This document shows, in pieces, positions 55,476-63,059 of a stretch of 63,059 nucleotides of DNA. How positions within the stretch are numbered: position 1 is the stretch's first letter; each line of letters opens with the position of its first letter. The position numbers were made by a program, and so were the translations under genes. A model generated the notes under the pieces. That model was not told the DNA's origin, ran no database searches, and saw only the letters and a program-made list of their open reading frames with translations. Origin of the DNA: Sphingomonas bacterium (lineage in GTDB: Bacteria; Pseudomonadota; Alphaproteobacteria; Sphingomonadales; Sphingomonadaceae); contig NZ_CAHJWJ010000020.1 of assembly GCF_903642285.1 (NCBI RefSeq), forward strand, positions 1 through 63,059, given 5' to 3'.

Positions 55476-56309
55476 ATGACCGTCGACATCTTCGACCGCG
55501 CCGCGCGTCGCCGCCGCCGCGACCGCGCCGCGGCTAAATACGCCGGGCATGATTTCCTGCGCGCGGCGATGCTGGAGGGGATCGCCGAGCGGATCGGTTC
55601 GGTGACGCGCGCCTTTGCGGACATCTTGGACCTGGGCAGTTTCGATGGCGCGTTCGTGCCGCCATCCGGTGCGCGGGTCGCGCGGGTCGATCCCGGTGCC
55701 GGGTTCTCGCGCGCGGGCCACGGCGTGCAGGGGGACGAGGACCGCCTCCCCTTCGCCGATGCCTCGTTCGATCTGGTGGTCAGCGCCGGGGTTCTCGATC
55801 AGGTCGGCGATCTGCCCGGCGCGCTGACGCTCGCGCGGCGTGTCCTCAGGCCCGACGGGCTGTTCGTCGGCGCGTTCGTTGGCGGCGGCAGCCTGCCGCG
55901 ACTGCGCGCCGCGTTCCGAGCGGCCGAGGCGGAGCGGCCGGTGGCGCGATTGCATCCACTGGTCGACGTCCGGTCGGCGGGTGACCTGCTGGTCCGCGCC
56001 GGCTTCGCGCTGCCCGTCGCGGATGTCGAGACGCTCGACGTCGGCTATCCCGACCTGTTCCGGCTGATCGAGGATCTGCGCGGGATGGCGGCGACGAACA
56101 TCCTGGTCGATCGCACGCCGATGACCCGTGGCGTGTTGGCCGGCGCGGCGGCGGCGTTCGCGGCAAGCGCGGGTCCGGTCGGGCGTGTGCGCGAACGGTT
56201 CGATATCGTCTACCTCACCGGCTGGGCACCCGATCCGTCGCAACCCGTGGCGGCGAAGCGCGGCAGCGCGACCACGTCGCTGGCAGGGGTGTTGGGGCGG
56301 CGGGCATAA
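55476..56309 (+). CDS. SAM-dependent methyltransferase
   Basis: A 277-residue class I methyltransferase: motif I ILDLGSFDGAF near residue 50, a second binding segment GDEDRLPFADASFDLVVSAG, and LARRVLRPDGLFVGAFVG. The layout is close to the BioC/NDUFAF5 group, as is the basic N-terminus (IFDRAARRRRRDRAA). Sphingomonad homologues often sit divergent from comF. Substrate unknown. Confidence 0.82.
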   Translation: MTVDIFDRAARRRRRDRAAAKYAGHDFLRAAMLEGIAERIGSVTRAFADILDLGSFDGAFVPPSGARVARVDPGAGFSRAGHGVQGDEDRLPFADASFDLVVSAGVLDQVGDLPGALTLARRVLRPDGLFVGAFVGGGSLPRLRAAFRAAEAERPVARLHPLVDVRSAGDLLVRAGFALPVADVETLDVGYPDLFRLIEDLRGMAATNILVDRTPMTRGVLAGAAAAFAASAGPVGRVRERFDIVYLTGWAPDPSQPVAAKRGSATTSLAGVLGRRA

Positions 56310-56313
56310 CCGC

Positions 56314-56337
56314 CCCCCTCCCGCCTGCGGGAGGGGG
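56314..56337. terminator. Bidirectional terminator
   Basis: An 11-pair stem CCCCCTCCCGC/GCGGGAGGGGG with a CT loop, between the methyltransferase stop (56309) and the convergent oxidoreductase stop (56343). Short A/T runs flank one side only. Confidence 0.7.
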
Positions 56338-56342
56338 AAAGG

Positions 56343-57341
56343 TCACCCCATCTCCACCACCAGCTTCCCGATCGCGCCGCGCGCGGCCATTTTCGCGATC
56401 GCATCGCCGCCGCGGGCCAGTGGGAAGGTTTCGGTAACGCGGGGCGCGATCTTGCCCTCCTCCCACAGGCGGAACAGGTGATCCATATGCGCCGCGTTCG
56501 CCTTCGGATCGCGCGCCGCGAACGCGCCCCAGAACACGCCGCACACGTCGCAGCTCTTCAGCAGAGTCAGATTGAGCGGTAGTTTCGGGATGCCCGCGGG
56601 GAAGCCGACGACGAGATACCGCCCTTCCCAGGCGATCGAGCGCAAAGCCGGCTCGGCATAATCGCCGCCCACCGGATCGTAGATCACGTCGAAGCCGGTT
56701 TTGCCGCCTGCCGCCTTGAATTGATCCGCCAGCGCCTTGGATTGCGCCTTGTCGAACGGCGCGCGCGCATAGACGATCGTTTCGTCCGCGCCGGCCTGTT
56801 TCGCCGCCGCCGCCTTCTCGTCGGACGATACCGCCGCGAAGACACGCGCGCCGAACGCCTTGCCAAGCTCGATCGCCGCCAGTCCGACGCCGCCCGCCGC
56901 GCCCAGCACCAGCAAAGACTGCTCCGCCTTCAGATGGCCGCGGTCGAGCAGCGCGTGAATCGTCGTGCCATAGGTCAGGGTCAGCGACGCGCCCTCCGCG
57001 AAGCTGCGCCCCTCGGGCAGGCGATACATCCGCGCAGGGTCGACGACGACCTTCTCGACCAGCCCGCCATTCCCGATCATCCCGATGACGCGGTCGCCGA
57101 CCGCCCATCCCTCGACGCCGTCACCCACCGAGTCTATGACGCCCGCGATCTCGCCGCCCGGCGCGAAGGGGCGTTCGGGCTTGAACTGGTATTTGTCCTC
57201 GATGATGAGGACGTCGGGATAATTGATCGCGCAGGCGCGCACCGCGACCAAAACCTGTCCCGGCCCAGCGACCGGATCGGGCGTGTCGCTCAGTTCCAGT
57301 GTTTCGGGTCCGCCGACCGCCCTAGACAGCAATGCCTTCAT
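56343..57341 (-). CDS. NADPH:quinone oxidoreductase family protein
   Basis: A 332-residue medium-chain dehydrogenase/reductase without the zinc ligands. It has [52 protein letters not shown] and the dinucleotide motif [16 protein letters not shown] near residue 148. It likely reduces quinones or enoyl compounds with NADPH. The start overlaps the leuD end by 20 bases, so it is co-transcribed with leuCD. Confidence 0.9.
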   Translation of the reverse strand: MKALLSRAVGGPETLELSDTPDPVAGPGQVLVAVRACAINYPDVLIIEDKYQFKPERPFAPGGEIAGVIDSVGDGVEGWAVGDRVIGMIGNGGLVEKVVVDPARMYRLPEGRSFAEGASLTLTYGTTIHALLDRGHLKAEQSLLVLGAAGGVGLAAIELGKAFGARVFAAVSSDEKAAAAKQAGADETIVYARAPFDKAQSKALADQFKAAGGKTGFDVIYDPVGGDYAEPALRSIAWEGRYLVVGFPAGIPKLPLNLTLLKSCDVCGVFWGAFAARDPKANAAHMDHLFRLWEEGKIAPRVTETFPLARGGDAIAKMAARGAIGKLVVEMG

Positions 57342-57933
57342 AACCGCGCCTCTCCGTGATCCAGGGGCGGCTTTCGTCGACCGCGCCCTCGTATTTCGAA
57401 ATCGCGGTATCCCTTGCCAGCGTCAGGCCGATCTCGTCCAGCCCCTCCATCAGGCATTGCCGGCGGAACGGATCGAGCGTGAAGGCGAAGCGGTCCTGGT
57501 ACGGCGTCGTGACGGTCATCGTCTCCAAGTCGATCGTGATCGGCTGATCCTGCGCCACCGCGATCAGCCGGTCGATCGCCTCCTGCGGCAGGACGACGGC
57601 AACGATCCCGTTCTTGAACGCATTGCCCGAAAAGATGTCTGAGAAACTCGGCGCGATCACCGCCTTGATGCCCATGTCGGCGAGCGCCCAGGCGGCATGT
57701 TCGCGGCTGGAGCCACAACCGAAATTGTCGCCCGCAATCAGGATCGGGCTGCCTGCATAGGTCGGATCGTCGAAGATATTGCCCGGCTGCGAACGCACCG
57801 TCTCGAACGCGCCGCGACCCAGACCGGTGCGAGTCACCGTCTTCAGCCAGTGCGCGGGAATGATGACGTCGGTATCGACGTTTTTCGCCCCCCACGGGTA
57901 CGCTCCCCCGGAAACCGCGACGACCGGCTGCAC
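57322..57933 (-). CDS. leuD: 3-isopropylmalate dehydratase small subunit
   Basis: A 203-residue partner of Leu[37 protein letters not shown] near residue 68 and [17 protein letters not shown] are the LeuD signatures. LeuCD isomerises 2-isopropylmalate to 3-isopropylmalate in leucine synthesis. A 34-residue ORF lies between it and leuC. Confidence 0.97.
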   Translation of the reverse strand: MQPVVAVSGGAYPWGAKNVDTDVIIPAHWLKTVTRTGLGRGAFETVRSQPGNIFDDPTYAGSPILIAGDNFGCGSSREHAAWALADMGIKAVIAPSFSDIFSGNAFKNGIVAVVLPQEAIDRLIAVAQDQPITIDLETMTVTTPYQDRFAFTLDPFRRQCLMEGLDEIGLTLARDTAISKYEGAVDESRPWITERRGYEGIAV

Positions 57934-57938
57934 GCGGA

Positions 57939-58043
57939 TCAGTCCGCGCGCGTGGTCGCGGCGGCGGCGCGCGTCGTGGCGGCATAGGCGAACACGCCGC
58001 TCATCACCGCACCCATGACCAGCAAAGCAAAAACCTTCTTCAT
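57939..58043 (-). CDS. 34-residue secreted or membrane mini-protein between leuC and leuD
   Basis: ATG 58043 to TGA 57939-57941 encodes [20 protein letters not shown] and then a short alanine/threonine-rich tail ending TTRAD. The first 20 residues look like a signal peptide or single transmembrane helix. AGAGAGAGAATGTC precedes the start. It fills the leuC-leuD gap with 16 and 5 bases on each side. No family recognised; entericidin-like small proteins have a similar look but lack of a lipobox cysteine argues against that. Confidence 0.6.
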   Translation of the reverse strand: MKKVFALLVMGAVMSGVFAYAATTRAAAATTRAD

Positions 58044-58059
58044 GACATTCTCTCTCTTT

Positions 58060-59493
58060 TCAAACCGTCATCAGATCGCGAACATCGGCCAGCCGCCCCG
58101 TCACCGCCGCCGCCGCCGCCATCGCCGGGCTGACCAGATGCGTCCGTGCGCCCGGCCCCTGGCGGCCGACGAAGTTACGGTTGCTGGTCGACGCGCAACG
58201 CTCGCCGGGGGGCACCTTGTCGGGGTTCATCGCCAGGCACATCGAACAGCCGGGCTCGCGCCATTCGAAGCCGGCACCCAGGAAGATGCGATCCAGCCCC
58301 TCGGCCTCGGCCTGACGCTTCACCAGCCCTGAACCGGGGACGACCAGCGCCCGCACGCCATCGGCGACGTGACGGCCGTTCGCAACCGAAGCGGCGGCGC
58401 GCAAATCCTCGATCCGGCTGTTCGTGCAGCTGCCGATAAAAACATGCTGAACGGCGACGTCCTGCATCGCGGTACCCGGCGTCAGTCCCATATAGTCCAG
58501 CGACTTGCGGGCGGCGGCCTGTTTCGACGGGTCGGTGAAGCTTTCCGGATCGGGTACGACGCCGGTGATCGCGACCACATCCTCGGGGCTGGTGCCCCAT
58601 GTCAGTGCGGGGGCGATATCGCTCGCATCCAGCCGTACGACGCGGTCGTACACCGCGTCGGGGTCGCTCGGCAGCGTTCGCCAATACGCCACCGCGCGGT
58701 CCCAGGCCTCACCCGCCGGTGCCATCGGCCGACCCTTCAGATATGCGAACGTCCTGTCGTCCGGGGCGATCAGCCCAGCCCGTGCGCCGCCCTCGATCGA
58801 CATGTTCGCGACCGTCAGCCGACCCTCGATCGACAGGCTGCGAATCGTATCGCCGGTATATTCGATGACATGGCCGGTCCCCCCCGCCGCACCGATCCGG
58901 CCGATGATCGACAGGATCACGTCCTTCGCGCTGACCCCGAAGCCGAGCGCGCCCTCAACGCGGATTTCCATGGTCTTGGAAGGCGTTAGGAGCAATGTCT
59001 GCGTGGCGAGGACATGCTCCACCTCGCTCGTTCCGATCCCGAACGCCAGCGCGCCAAGCGCACCATGCGCGGAGGTGTGACTGTCGCCGCAGACCAGGGT
59101 CGTACCGGGCAGCGTGAAGCCCAGTTCCGGGCCGATGACATGGACGATCCCCTGTTCGGCGGCGGTGGCGTCGATATAGTCGATGCCGAAATCGGCGGTG
59201 TTGCGCCGGAGCGCATCAAGCTGCTGCGCGCTTTCGGCATCCGCGATCGGCAAAATCCGTCCGGCGGCATCGACGCGCCGGGTGGTCGGCAGATTATGGT
59301 CCGGCACCGCCAGCGTCAGTTCCGGGCGGCGTACCCGCCGACCGTTCGCGCGCAGGCCGTCGAACGCCTGCGGGCTGGTTACCTCGTGGACCAGATGGCG
59401 GTCGATATAGATCAGGCACGTCCCGTCGTCGCGGCGTTCGACGACGTGCGCGTTCCAGATCTTCTCGTACAGGGTTTGCGGGCGGGGGGTCAT
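58060..59493 (-). CDS. leuC: 3-isopropylmalate dehydratase large subunit
   Basis: A 477-residue aconitase-family enzyme starting [20 protein letters not shown]. Iron-sulfur ligands are in [17 protein letters not shown] and [10 protein letters not shown]; substrate motifs include [20 protein letters not shown]. The start at 59493 gives the normal family length. Downstream are the mini-protein and leuD. No leucine-type attenuator like that of leuA is evident in the 61-base upstream gap. Confidence 0.97.
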   Translation of the reverse strand: MTPRPQTLYEKIWNAHVVERRDDGTCLIYIDRHLVHEVTSPQAFDGLRANGRRVRRPELTLAVPDHNLPTTRRVDAAGRILPIADAESAQQLDALRRNTADFGIDYIDATAAEQGIVHVIGPELGFTLPGTTLVCGDSHTSAHGALGALAFGIGTSEVEHVLATQTLLLTPSKTMEIRVEGALGFGVSAKDVILSIIGRIGAAGGTGHVIEYTGDTIRSLSIEGRLTVANMSIEGGARAGLIAPDDRTFAYLKGRPMAPAGEAWDRAVAYWRTLPSDPDAVYDRVVRLDASDIAPALTWGTSPEDVVAITGVVPDPESFTDPSKQAAARKSLDYMGLTPGTAMQDVAVQHVFIGSCTNSRIEDLRAAASVANGRHVADGVRALVVPGSGLVKRQAEAEGLDRIFLGAGFEWREPGCSMCLAMNPDKVPPGERCASTSNRNFVGRQGPGARTHLVSPAMAAAAAVTGRLADVRDLMTV

Positions 59494-59554
59494 GACGATA
59501 TTCGCGTTAACCCAAACCACGCGCCGGTCAATCTTCCGGGTTGTTTCGCGGCAT

Positions 59555-60334
59555 TTACAGCGGCGACAGGATCGCCCAGCTCGCAGGACCGACGATGCCG
59601 TCGGGAACGATATGATGCTGTGTCTGGAAAGCGCGGACGATCGCTTCGGTACCGGGGCCGAACGCACCATCGACAGGCACCCCGAGCAGACGCTGCAACG
59701 TCTCGACCGATTCCCCCGTCGCGCCTCGCCGCAAGGTCGGACGGCCGGCGGCGTCGACGAGCGCGATCGGCGAACGCGGCGCGAGCGTTCCCGCCATCGA
59801 TTGTGCCACCTCCGCGCGAAACGAGTCCATGTCGAACAGCGGATCGGTCTTGCGTCCCTTCGGCAGCGCCCATTCCTTGTGCCCGCAGCACATGATCGCA
59901 GGCGCGCCGAGCCGCGTGAGGATCGCCGCGATCCCGCGCCGCAGCGCGTCCATCTGCACATCGGGCCAAGGCAGGTCGACCGGCAGCCCGGTATTCTCGG
60001 ACTCGATCCCGACGAAGCTGGTATTGCCCGTCGTGATCCCGTGCCAAGCTCCGGGCCCCGCATGCTGCGCGAACCCGGCGGCGATGCAGTAGAAGGTGCC
60101 GTCGCGCCCAAGCCCCAGCTGCGACAGCGGCCCGGTCAGGTCGGGTCGGCCATTGGTGACGACGCCCAGACTCGGCATGTTGCCCGTCGCCGGACCACCG
60201 GTATGGTGGACGACGACACCCTTGGGAACGAAGCCATGGTTCAGCCCACGGGTCTGCCAGCCGGGGACCTCGGCGACCTTCAAGCCGGCGGACAGGAGGA
60301 CGTCCTTCAGCCAGACGAGCGGGTAATCGGTCAT
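59555..60334 (-). CDS. N-acetylmuramoyl-L-alanine amidase with peptidoglycan-binding domain
   Basis: A 259-residue protein. The Amidase_2-type zinc site is visible in [10 protein letters not shown] (His), [11 protein letters not shown] (His) and [18 protein letters not shown]-terminal PG_binding_1 domain has [20 protein letters not shown] and [13 protein letters not shown]. No signal peptide is present. The architecture is that of phage endolysins, but it lies outside the prophage and is coupled (ATGA) to an upstream multi-span membrane protein. Confidence 0.88.
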   Translation of the reverse strand: MTDYPLVWLKDVLLSAGLKVAEVPGWQTRGLNHGFVPKGVVVHHTGGPATGNMPSLGVVTNGRPDLTGPLSQLGLGRDGTFYCIAAGFAQHAGPGAWHGITTGNTSFVGIESENTGLPVDLPWPDVQMDALRRGIAAILTRLGAPAIMCCGHKEWALPKGRKTDPLFDMDSFRAEVAQSMAGTLAPRSPIALVDAAGRPTLRRGATGESVETLQRLLGVPVDGAFGPGTEAIVRAFQTQHHIVPDGIVGPASWAILSPL

Positions 60335-61368
60335 TTCGTTCCTCCCGTCGCGGCGGGCAGCGCGGCATCGGCGGTGGTTTCGCTGTCGACAAGCGGAGTT
60401 TCGGAACCGCAGTCGCCATCGTCTGCGGTATCGAACGGCTTGGCCTCGGCCGCCGCCTTCGCCGCGACCAGATCACTGGGCGGCGGCGGCGGCGACGGCG
60501 CGGGCGGGATCTGGGGCGGTGGCGGTAGCGTGGCGGTCTGCACCGCCTGCCCGGCCTTTTCGAGCAGATCGGGCACCAGCCGCTCGGAAAATCCTGCGAG
60601 GAAGCCGAGCGTTACGAGTTGCATCCAGGGCACCGGGATCGAAGGATCGGTGGAGGGGTCCAGCTCGACAAATCTGAAATTCAGGAAAAGCCCGGCACGC
60701 AGCAAACAGACAAGGATCGCAGCCGAAATGAACCCAATCAGCATCCTCAGCACGGCATCGAATATATTGTCCGAGCCGACCGCGTTCGGGAGGATGGTAC
60801 GCTTCGACAAACCGGTAGCGATAGAAAAGAAGGAACCGGCCAGTCCGCCCAGCATCGCGGTCGCCACCATGGTTCCGCCGGGCGACGTCCCCGCGATCGG
60901 AAGGGGTATCCAGGCCATCAGTGCAATGGTCAGGCTCGCGGCGATCCCGACCCCCAATGCGACGATCAGATAAACGAACCGCGCGAACGAAATACGGTCG
61001 TCGATGATCGCATTGCGCACCCGGTTCAATTGCAGGACCGCCCCCGCGCCGTCGCCTTCGAGCGCCAGGACCAGTGCGTCTGCCGTACTGCGGTCGAACC
61101 CCGCTACTTTATTGCAGGTATGGGCGTCGGTCTTTTTGCGCCATCCGTCGATCAGGGTGTTGATCTCGCTGCGAAGCGGCCCCAGCGGGGCCAAGGCAGC
61201 GCGTTGCGCCGTCTCCAGCGCGGGATCGTCGGCATATTGGACCAGCAATCGTCCGTCGGTCCGATAGACCGCATATTTTCCCGCCCTCATGGCATAGACC
61301 GCCGTGATCGGCCCGAAAATGGGATTTACCGCGTTCGGAACGATCGAATTTACCGTCGTATCTACCAT
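60331..61368 (-). CDS. Multi-span membrane protein coupled to the amidase
   Basis: A 345-residue protein starting MVDTTVNSIVPNAVNPIFGP. An N-terminal soluble region (about 1-125) precedes spans around FVYLIVALGVGIAASLTIAL, GGTMVATAMLGGLAGSFFSI, MLIGFISAAILVCLLRAGLF and WMQLVTLGFLAGFSERLV. A proline-rich cytosolic or periplasmic tail follows ([20 protein letters not shown]). It ends on the amidase start. No family recognised; a holin- or transporter-like partner of the amidase is possible. Confidence 0.65.
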   Translation of the reverse strand: MVDTTVNSIVPNAVNPIFGPITAVYAMRAGKYAVYRTDGRLLVQYADDPALETAQRAALAPLGPLRSEINTLIDGWRKKTDAHTCNKVAGFDRSTADALVLALEGDGAGAVLQLNRVRNAIIDDRISFARFVYLIVALGVGIAASLTIALMAWIPLPIAGTSPGGTMVATAMLGGLAGSFFSIATGLSKRTILPNAVGSDNIFDAVLRMLIGFISAAILVCLLRAGLFLNFRFVELDPSTDPSIPVPWMQLVTLGFLAGFSERLVPDLLEKAGQAVQTATLPPPPQIPPAPSPPPPPSDLVAAKAAAEAKPFDTADDGDCGSETPLVDSETTADAALPAATGGTK

Positions 61369-61458
61369 CTCGGCCCCCGCCTTCGCGGATATGGACGCTA
61401 GTAAATACGCGGTTGGGCACCAGCGAAGACGCCGCCACTTCGGCGGCATCCGCATCGG

Positions 61459-62094
61459 TCAGACGGTATAACGCGCGGTCGTCTTCGCGGCGATCTCCTC
61501 GGCACTCACCCCCGGCGCGCATTCGATCAGGGCGAAAGGGGCCGTATGATCCGGCCGCCGGAATACCGCCAGATCGGTCACGATCATGTCGACCACATTC
61601 TTCCCCGTCAGCGGCAGCGTACAGGACGGGATGAATTTCGGGCTGCCGTCCTTCGACACATGCTCCATCACGACGATGATCTTCTTGACGCCGGCGACCA
61701 GGTCCATCGCGCCGCCCATGCCCTTGATCATCTTGCCGGGGATCATCCAGTTGGCGATGTCGCCGCGCTCGCCGACCTCCATCGCGCCGAGCACCGTCAG
61801 GTCGATATGGCCGCCGCGGATCATCGCGAAACTGTCCGCGCTGCTGAAATAGGCGGAGTTGGGCAGTTCGCTGATCGTCTGCTTGCCTGCGTTGATCAGA
61901 TCGGGGTCGATCTCGTCCGGATAGGGAAACGGCCCAATCCCGAGCAATCCGTTCTCGCTTTGCAGCGTTACCGTCATGCCGTCCGGGATATTGTTCGCCA
62001 CCAGCGTCGGAATGCCGATGCCCAGGTTCACGTAAAACCCGTCCTGCAGTTCCTTCGCGGCACGCGCCGCCATGTCGTTACGGGACCACGACAT
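61459..62094 (-). CDS. scoB: Succinyl-CoA:3-ketoacid-CoA transferase subunit B
   Basis: A 211-residue class I CoA-transferase beta subunit. [20 protein letters not shown], then the catalytic glutamate in [14 protein letters not shown], and [20 protein letters not shown] are characteristic. It transfers CoA from succinyl-CoA to 3-ketoacids such as acetoacetate. It overlaps the scoA stop (TAATG). Confidence 0.94.
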   Translation of the reverse strand: MSWSRNDMAARAAKELQDGFYVNLGIGIPTLVANNIPDGMTVTLQSENGLLGIGPFPYPDEIDPDLINAGKQTISELPNSAYFSSADSFAMIRGGHIDLTVLGAMEVGERGDIANWMIPGKMIKGMGGAMDLVAGVKKIIVVMEHVSKDGSPKFIPSCTLPLTGKNVVDMIVTDLAVFRRPDHTAPFALIECAPGVSAEEIAAKTTARYTV

Positions 62095-62816
62095 TATGCC
62101 GCCTCCCGTTCGCGCACGGTGCGAAATTCGATCTTCTTGTCATACGGCGCGCCGACGATCATCCGCTTCACATAGATGCCGGGCAAATGAATGCAATCGG
62201 GGTCGAGGCTGCCGACCGGCACCACCTCCTCGACTTCCGCGACACAGATCTTACCGGCCGTTGCCATCGGTTGATTGAAGTTCCTCGCGGTCTTTCGGAA
62301 GACCAGATTGCCGCTCTCGTCCGCTTTCCACCCCTTGATGATCGCCAGATCGGCGCGGATGCCGCGTTCCAGGATGAATTCCTCCGGTCCGTTCGGACCA
62401 TCGAAGACCTTCACTTCCTTGCCCTCGGCAACCTGCGTGCCGACCCCGGTCTTTGTATAGAAGCCAGGGATACCCGCCCCGCCCGCGCGACACCGTTCCG
62501 CAAGCGTGCCCTGGGGGCAGAACTCGACGTCGAGTTCGCCGCTCAGATATTGCCGTTCGAACTCCTTGTTCTCGCCGACATAGCTGGAGATCATCTTCGC
62601 GACCTGACGCGTGCGCAGCAGCTTGCCCAGCCCCTCGCCATCGATACCGGCATTGTTGCTGGCGATCGTCAGCCCGGTCGTCCCGGCGTCGCGGATCGCG
62701 TCGATCAAACGTTCGGGTATACCGCAAAGCCCGAACCCGCCAGCGCAGATCGTCATGCCGTCGAACAGCAATCCGTCCAGCGCCGCCGCCGCATCGGGGT
62801 AGAGTTTCTGCGCCAT
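62094..62816 (-). CDS. scoA: Succinyl-CoA:3-ketoacid-CoA transferase subunit A
   Basis: A 240-residue alpha subunit. [37 protein letters not shown] and [20 protein letters not shown] are the CoA-transferase family I alpha motifs; [16 protein letters not shown] and [14 protein letters not shown] follow. With ScoB it forms the heterodimeric enzyme of ketone-body or polyhydroxybutyrate-linked metabolism. Confidence 0.94.
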   Translation of the reverse strand: MAQKLYPDAAAALDGLLFDGMTICAGGFGLCGIPERLIDAIRDAGTTGLTIASNNAGIDGEGLGKLLRTRQVAKMISSYVGENKEFERQYLSGELDVEFCPQGTLAERCRAGGAGIPGFYTKTGVGTQVAEGKEVKVFDGPNGPEEFILERGIRADLAIIKGWKADESGNLVFRKTARNFNQPMATAGKICVAEVEEVVPVGSLDPDCIHLPGIYVKRMIVGAPYDKKIEFRTVREREAA

Positions 62817-62923
62817 GCCGCCTCCGTTGGTTGACCGGGATGTGGCATAGAAGCGCCGGCTTCGTACCGCAACCGGGCTACCACCGACGCACTATGCGAT
62901 CGTTTGGTATCAAAACGCGAGTT

Positions 62924-63059
62924 TCAACCCGGGACGCCGCCAGCGCGTCTGACCAGCCAGCCAGTGCGGGAACACGTCACATACGCATCGCGCATATCTT
63001 CGCCGCCCCAGCAGATATTGGCGGTGAAGGGATCGTCGGGTCGCGACGAATTCGACCAG
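62924..63059 (-). CDS. SMP-30/gluconolactonase-like protein, 3-prime end only
   Basis: The minus-strand frame enters from the right edge and stops with TGA at 62924-62926. The visible 44 residues (PDDPFTANICWGGEDMRDAY, then VTCSRTGWLVRRAGGVPG) match the C-terminal NxCFGG-D-xxxxYVT strand of SMP-30/gluconolactonase/LRE-like beta propellers. The rest is outside the window. The 107 bases between it and scoA hold no other gene. Confidence 0.7.
   Translation of the reverse strand, partial: WSNSSRPDDPFTANICWGGEDMRDAYVTCSRTGWLVRRAGGVPG

Noticed and set aside
55161..56243. N-terminal extension of comF to 601 codons
   Set aside because: The upstream part is antisense to the methyltransferase and crosses a palindromic repeat; the zinc-ribbon start near 55160 is the family start.
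59494..60111. N-terminal extension of leuC
   Set aside because: It would run antisense-like through the amidase gene in another frame; [13 protein letters not shown] at 59493 gives the normal LeuC start.

Overview
The window comes from a high-GC alphaproteobacterium, most likely a sphingomonad (Sphingomonas or a close relative). This rests on gene content and protein style (long serine phosphatase, 552-residue LeuA, SWIB-domain protein, TonB-dependent receptor remnant) and on intergenic palindromic repeats of the kind common in sphingomonads. Assignments were made by reading the sequence and recalling protein families; no database search was run.

Left host segment (1-12.68 kb). A SPOR-domain gene end is followed by divergent serB and miaA, then a branched-chain amino acid block: ilvB, a small membrane ORF, ilvN, ilvC, a YceI gene and leuA. 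The leuA gene is preceded by a complete attenuation leader: promoter, 14-codon leader peptide starting at the predicted transcription start, and a terminator whose 5-prime arm contains the leader stop codon. Two small membrane ORFs (the second broken by an amber codon), a folate/pterin cluster (folB, pteridine-reductase-like SDR, folE), a decayed TonB receptor, a SWIB gene and tRNA-Arg(CCU) follow.

Prophage (12.65-52.76 kb). A 40-kb HK97-type siphophage is bounded by 39-bp direct repeats that are the 5-prime half of tRNA-Arg. The phage therefore supplies a new 5-prime half and promoter to the tRNA, the reverse of the usual 3-prime-end replacement. From the left it holds cargo (a replication-initiator-like protein, a second P4-type integrase, HicAB); leftward lysis genes (small acidic-hydrophobic protein, holin, SAR lysozyme, spanin-like protein); leftward tail and head genes ending at terminase and an HNH nuclease; a leftward middle region (NusG-like protein, DUF3164, winged-helix protein, orphan antitoxin, TerB protein); a divergent repressor/Cro switch whose two transcripts both look leaderless; and a rightward early operon of tightly overlapping genes (MazG-like protein, zinc-finger protein, small membrane proteins, GapR homologue, large ParB-like protein, HerA-like ATPase, excisionase, integrase). 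No recognisable helicase, primase or polymerase is present in the early operon.

Right host segment (52.76-63.06 kb). DUF1178, a nitrilase-family amidase, grxC, comF, a methyltransferase, a quinone oxidoreductase, leuD, a 34-residue secreted-type mini-protein, leuC, a peptidoglycan amidase coupled to a multi-span membrane protein, scoB/scoA, and the end of a gluconolactonase-like gene.

The ilv and leu genes on both sides together give most of the valine/isoleucine/leucine pathway; no ilvD, ilvE or leuB is in the window.
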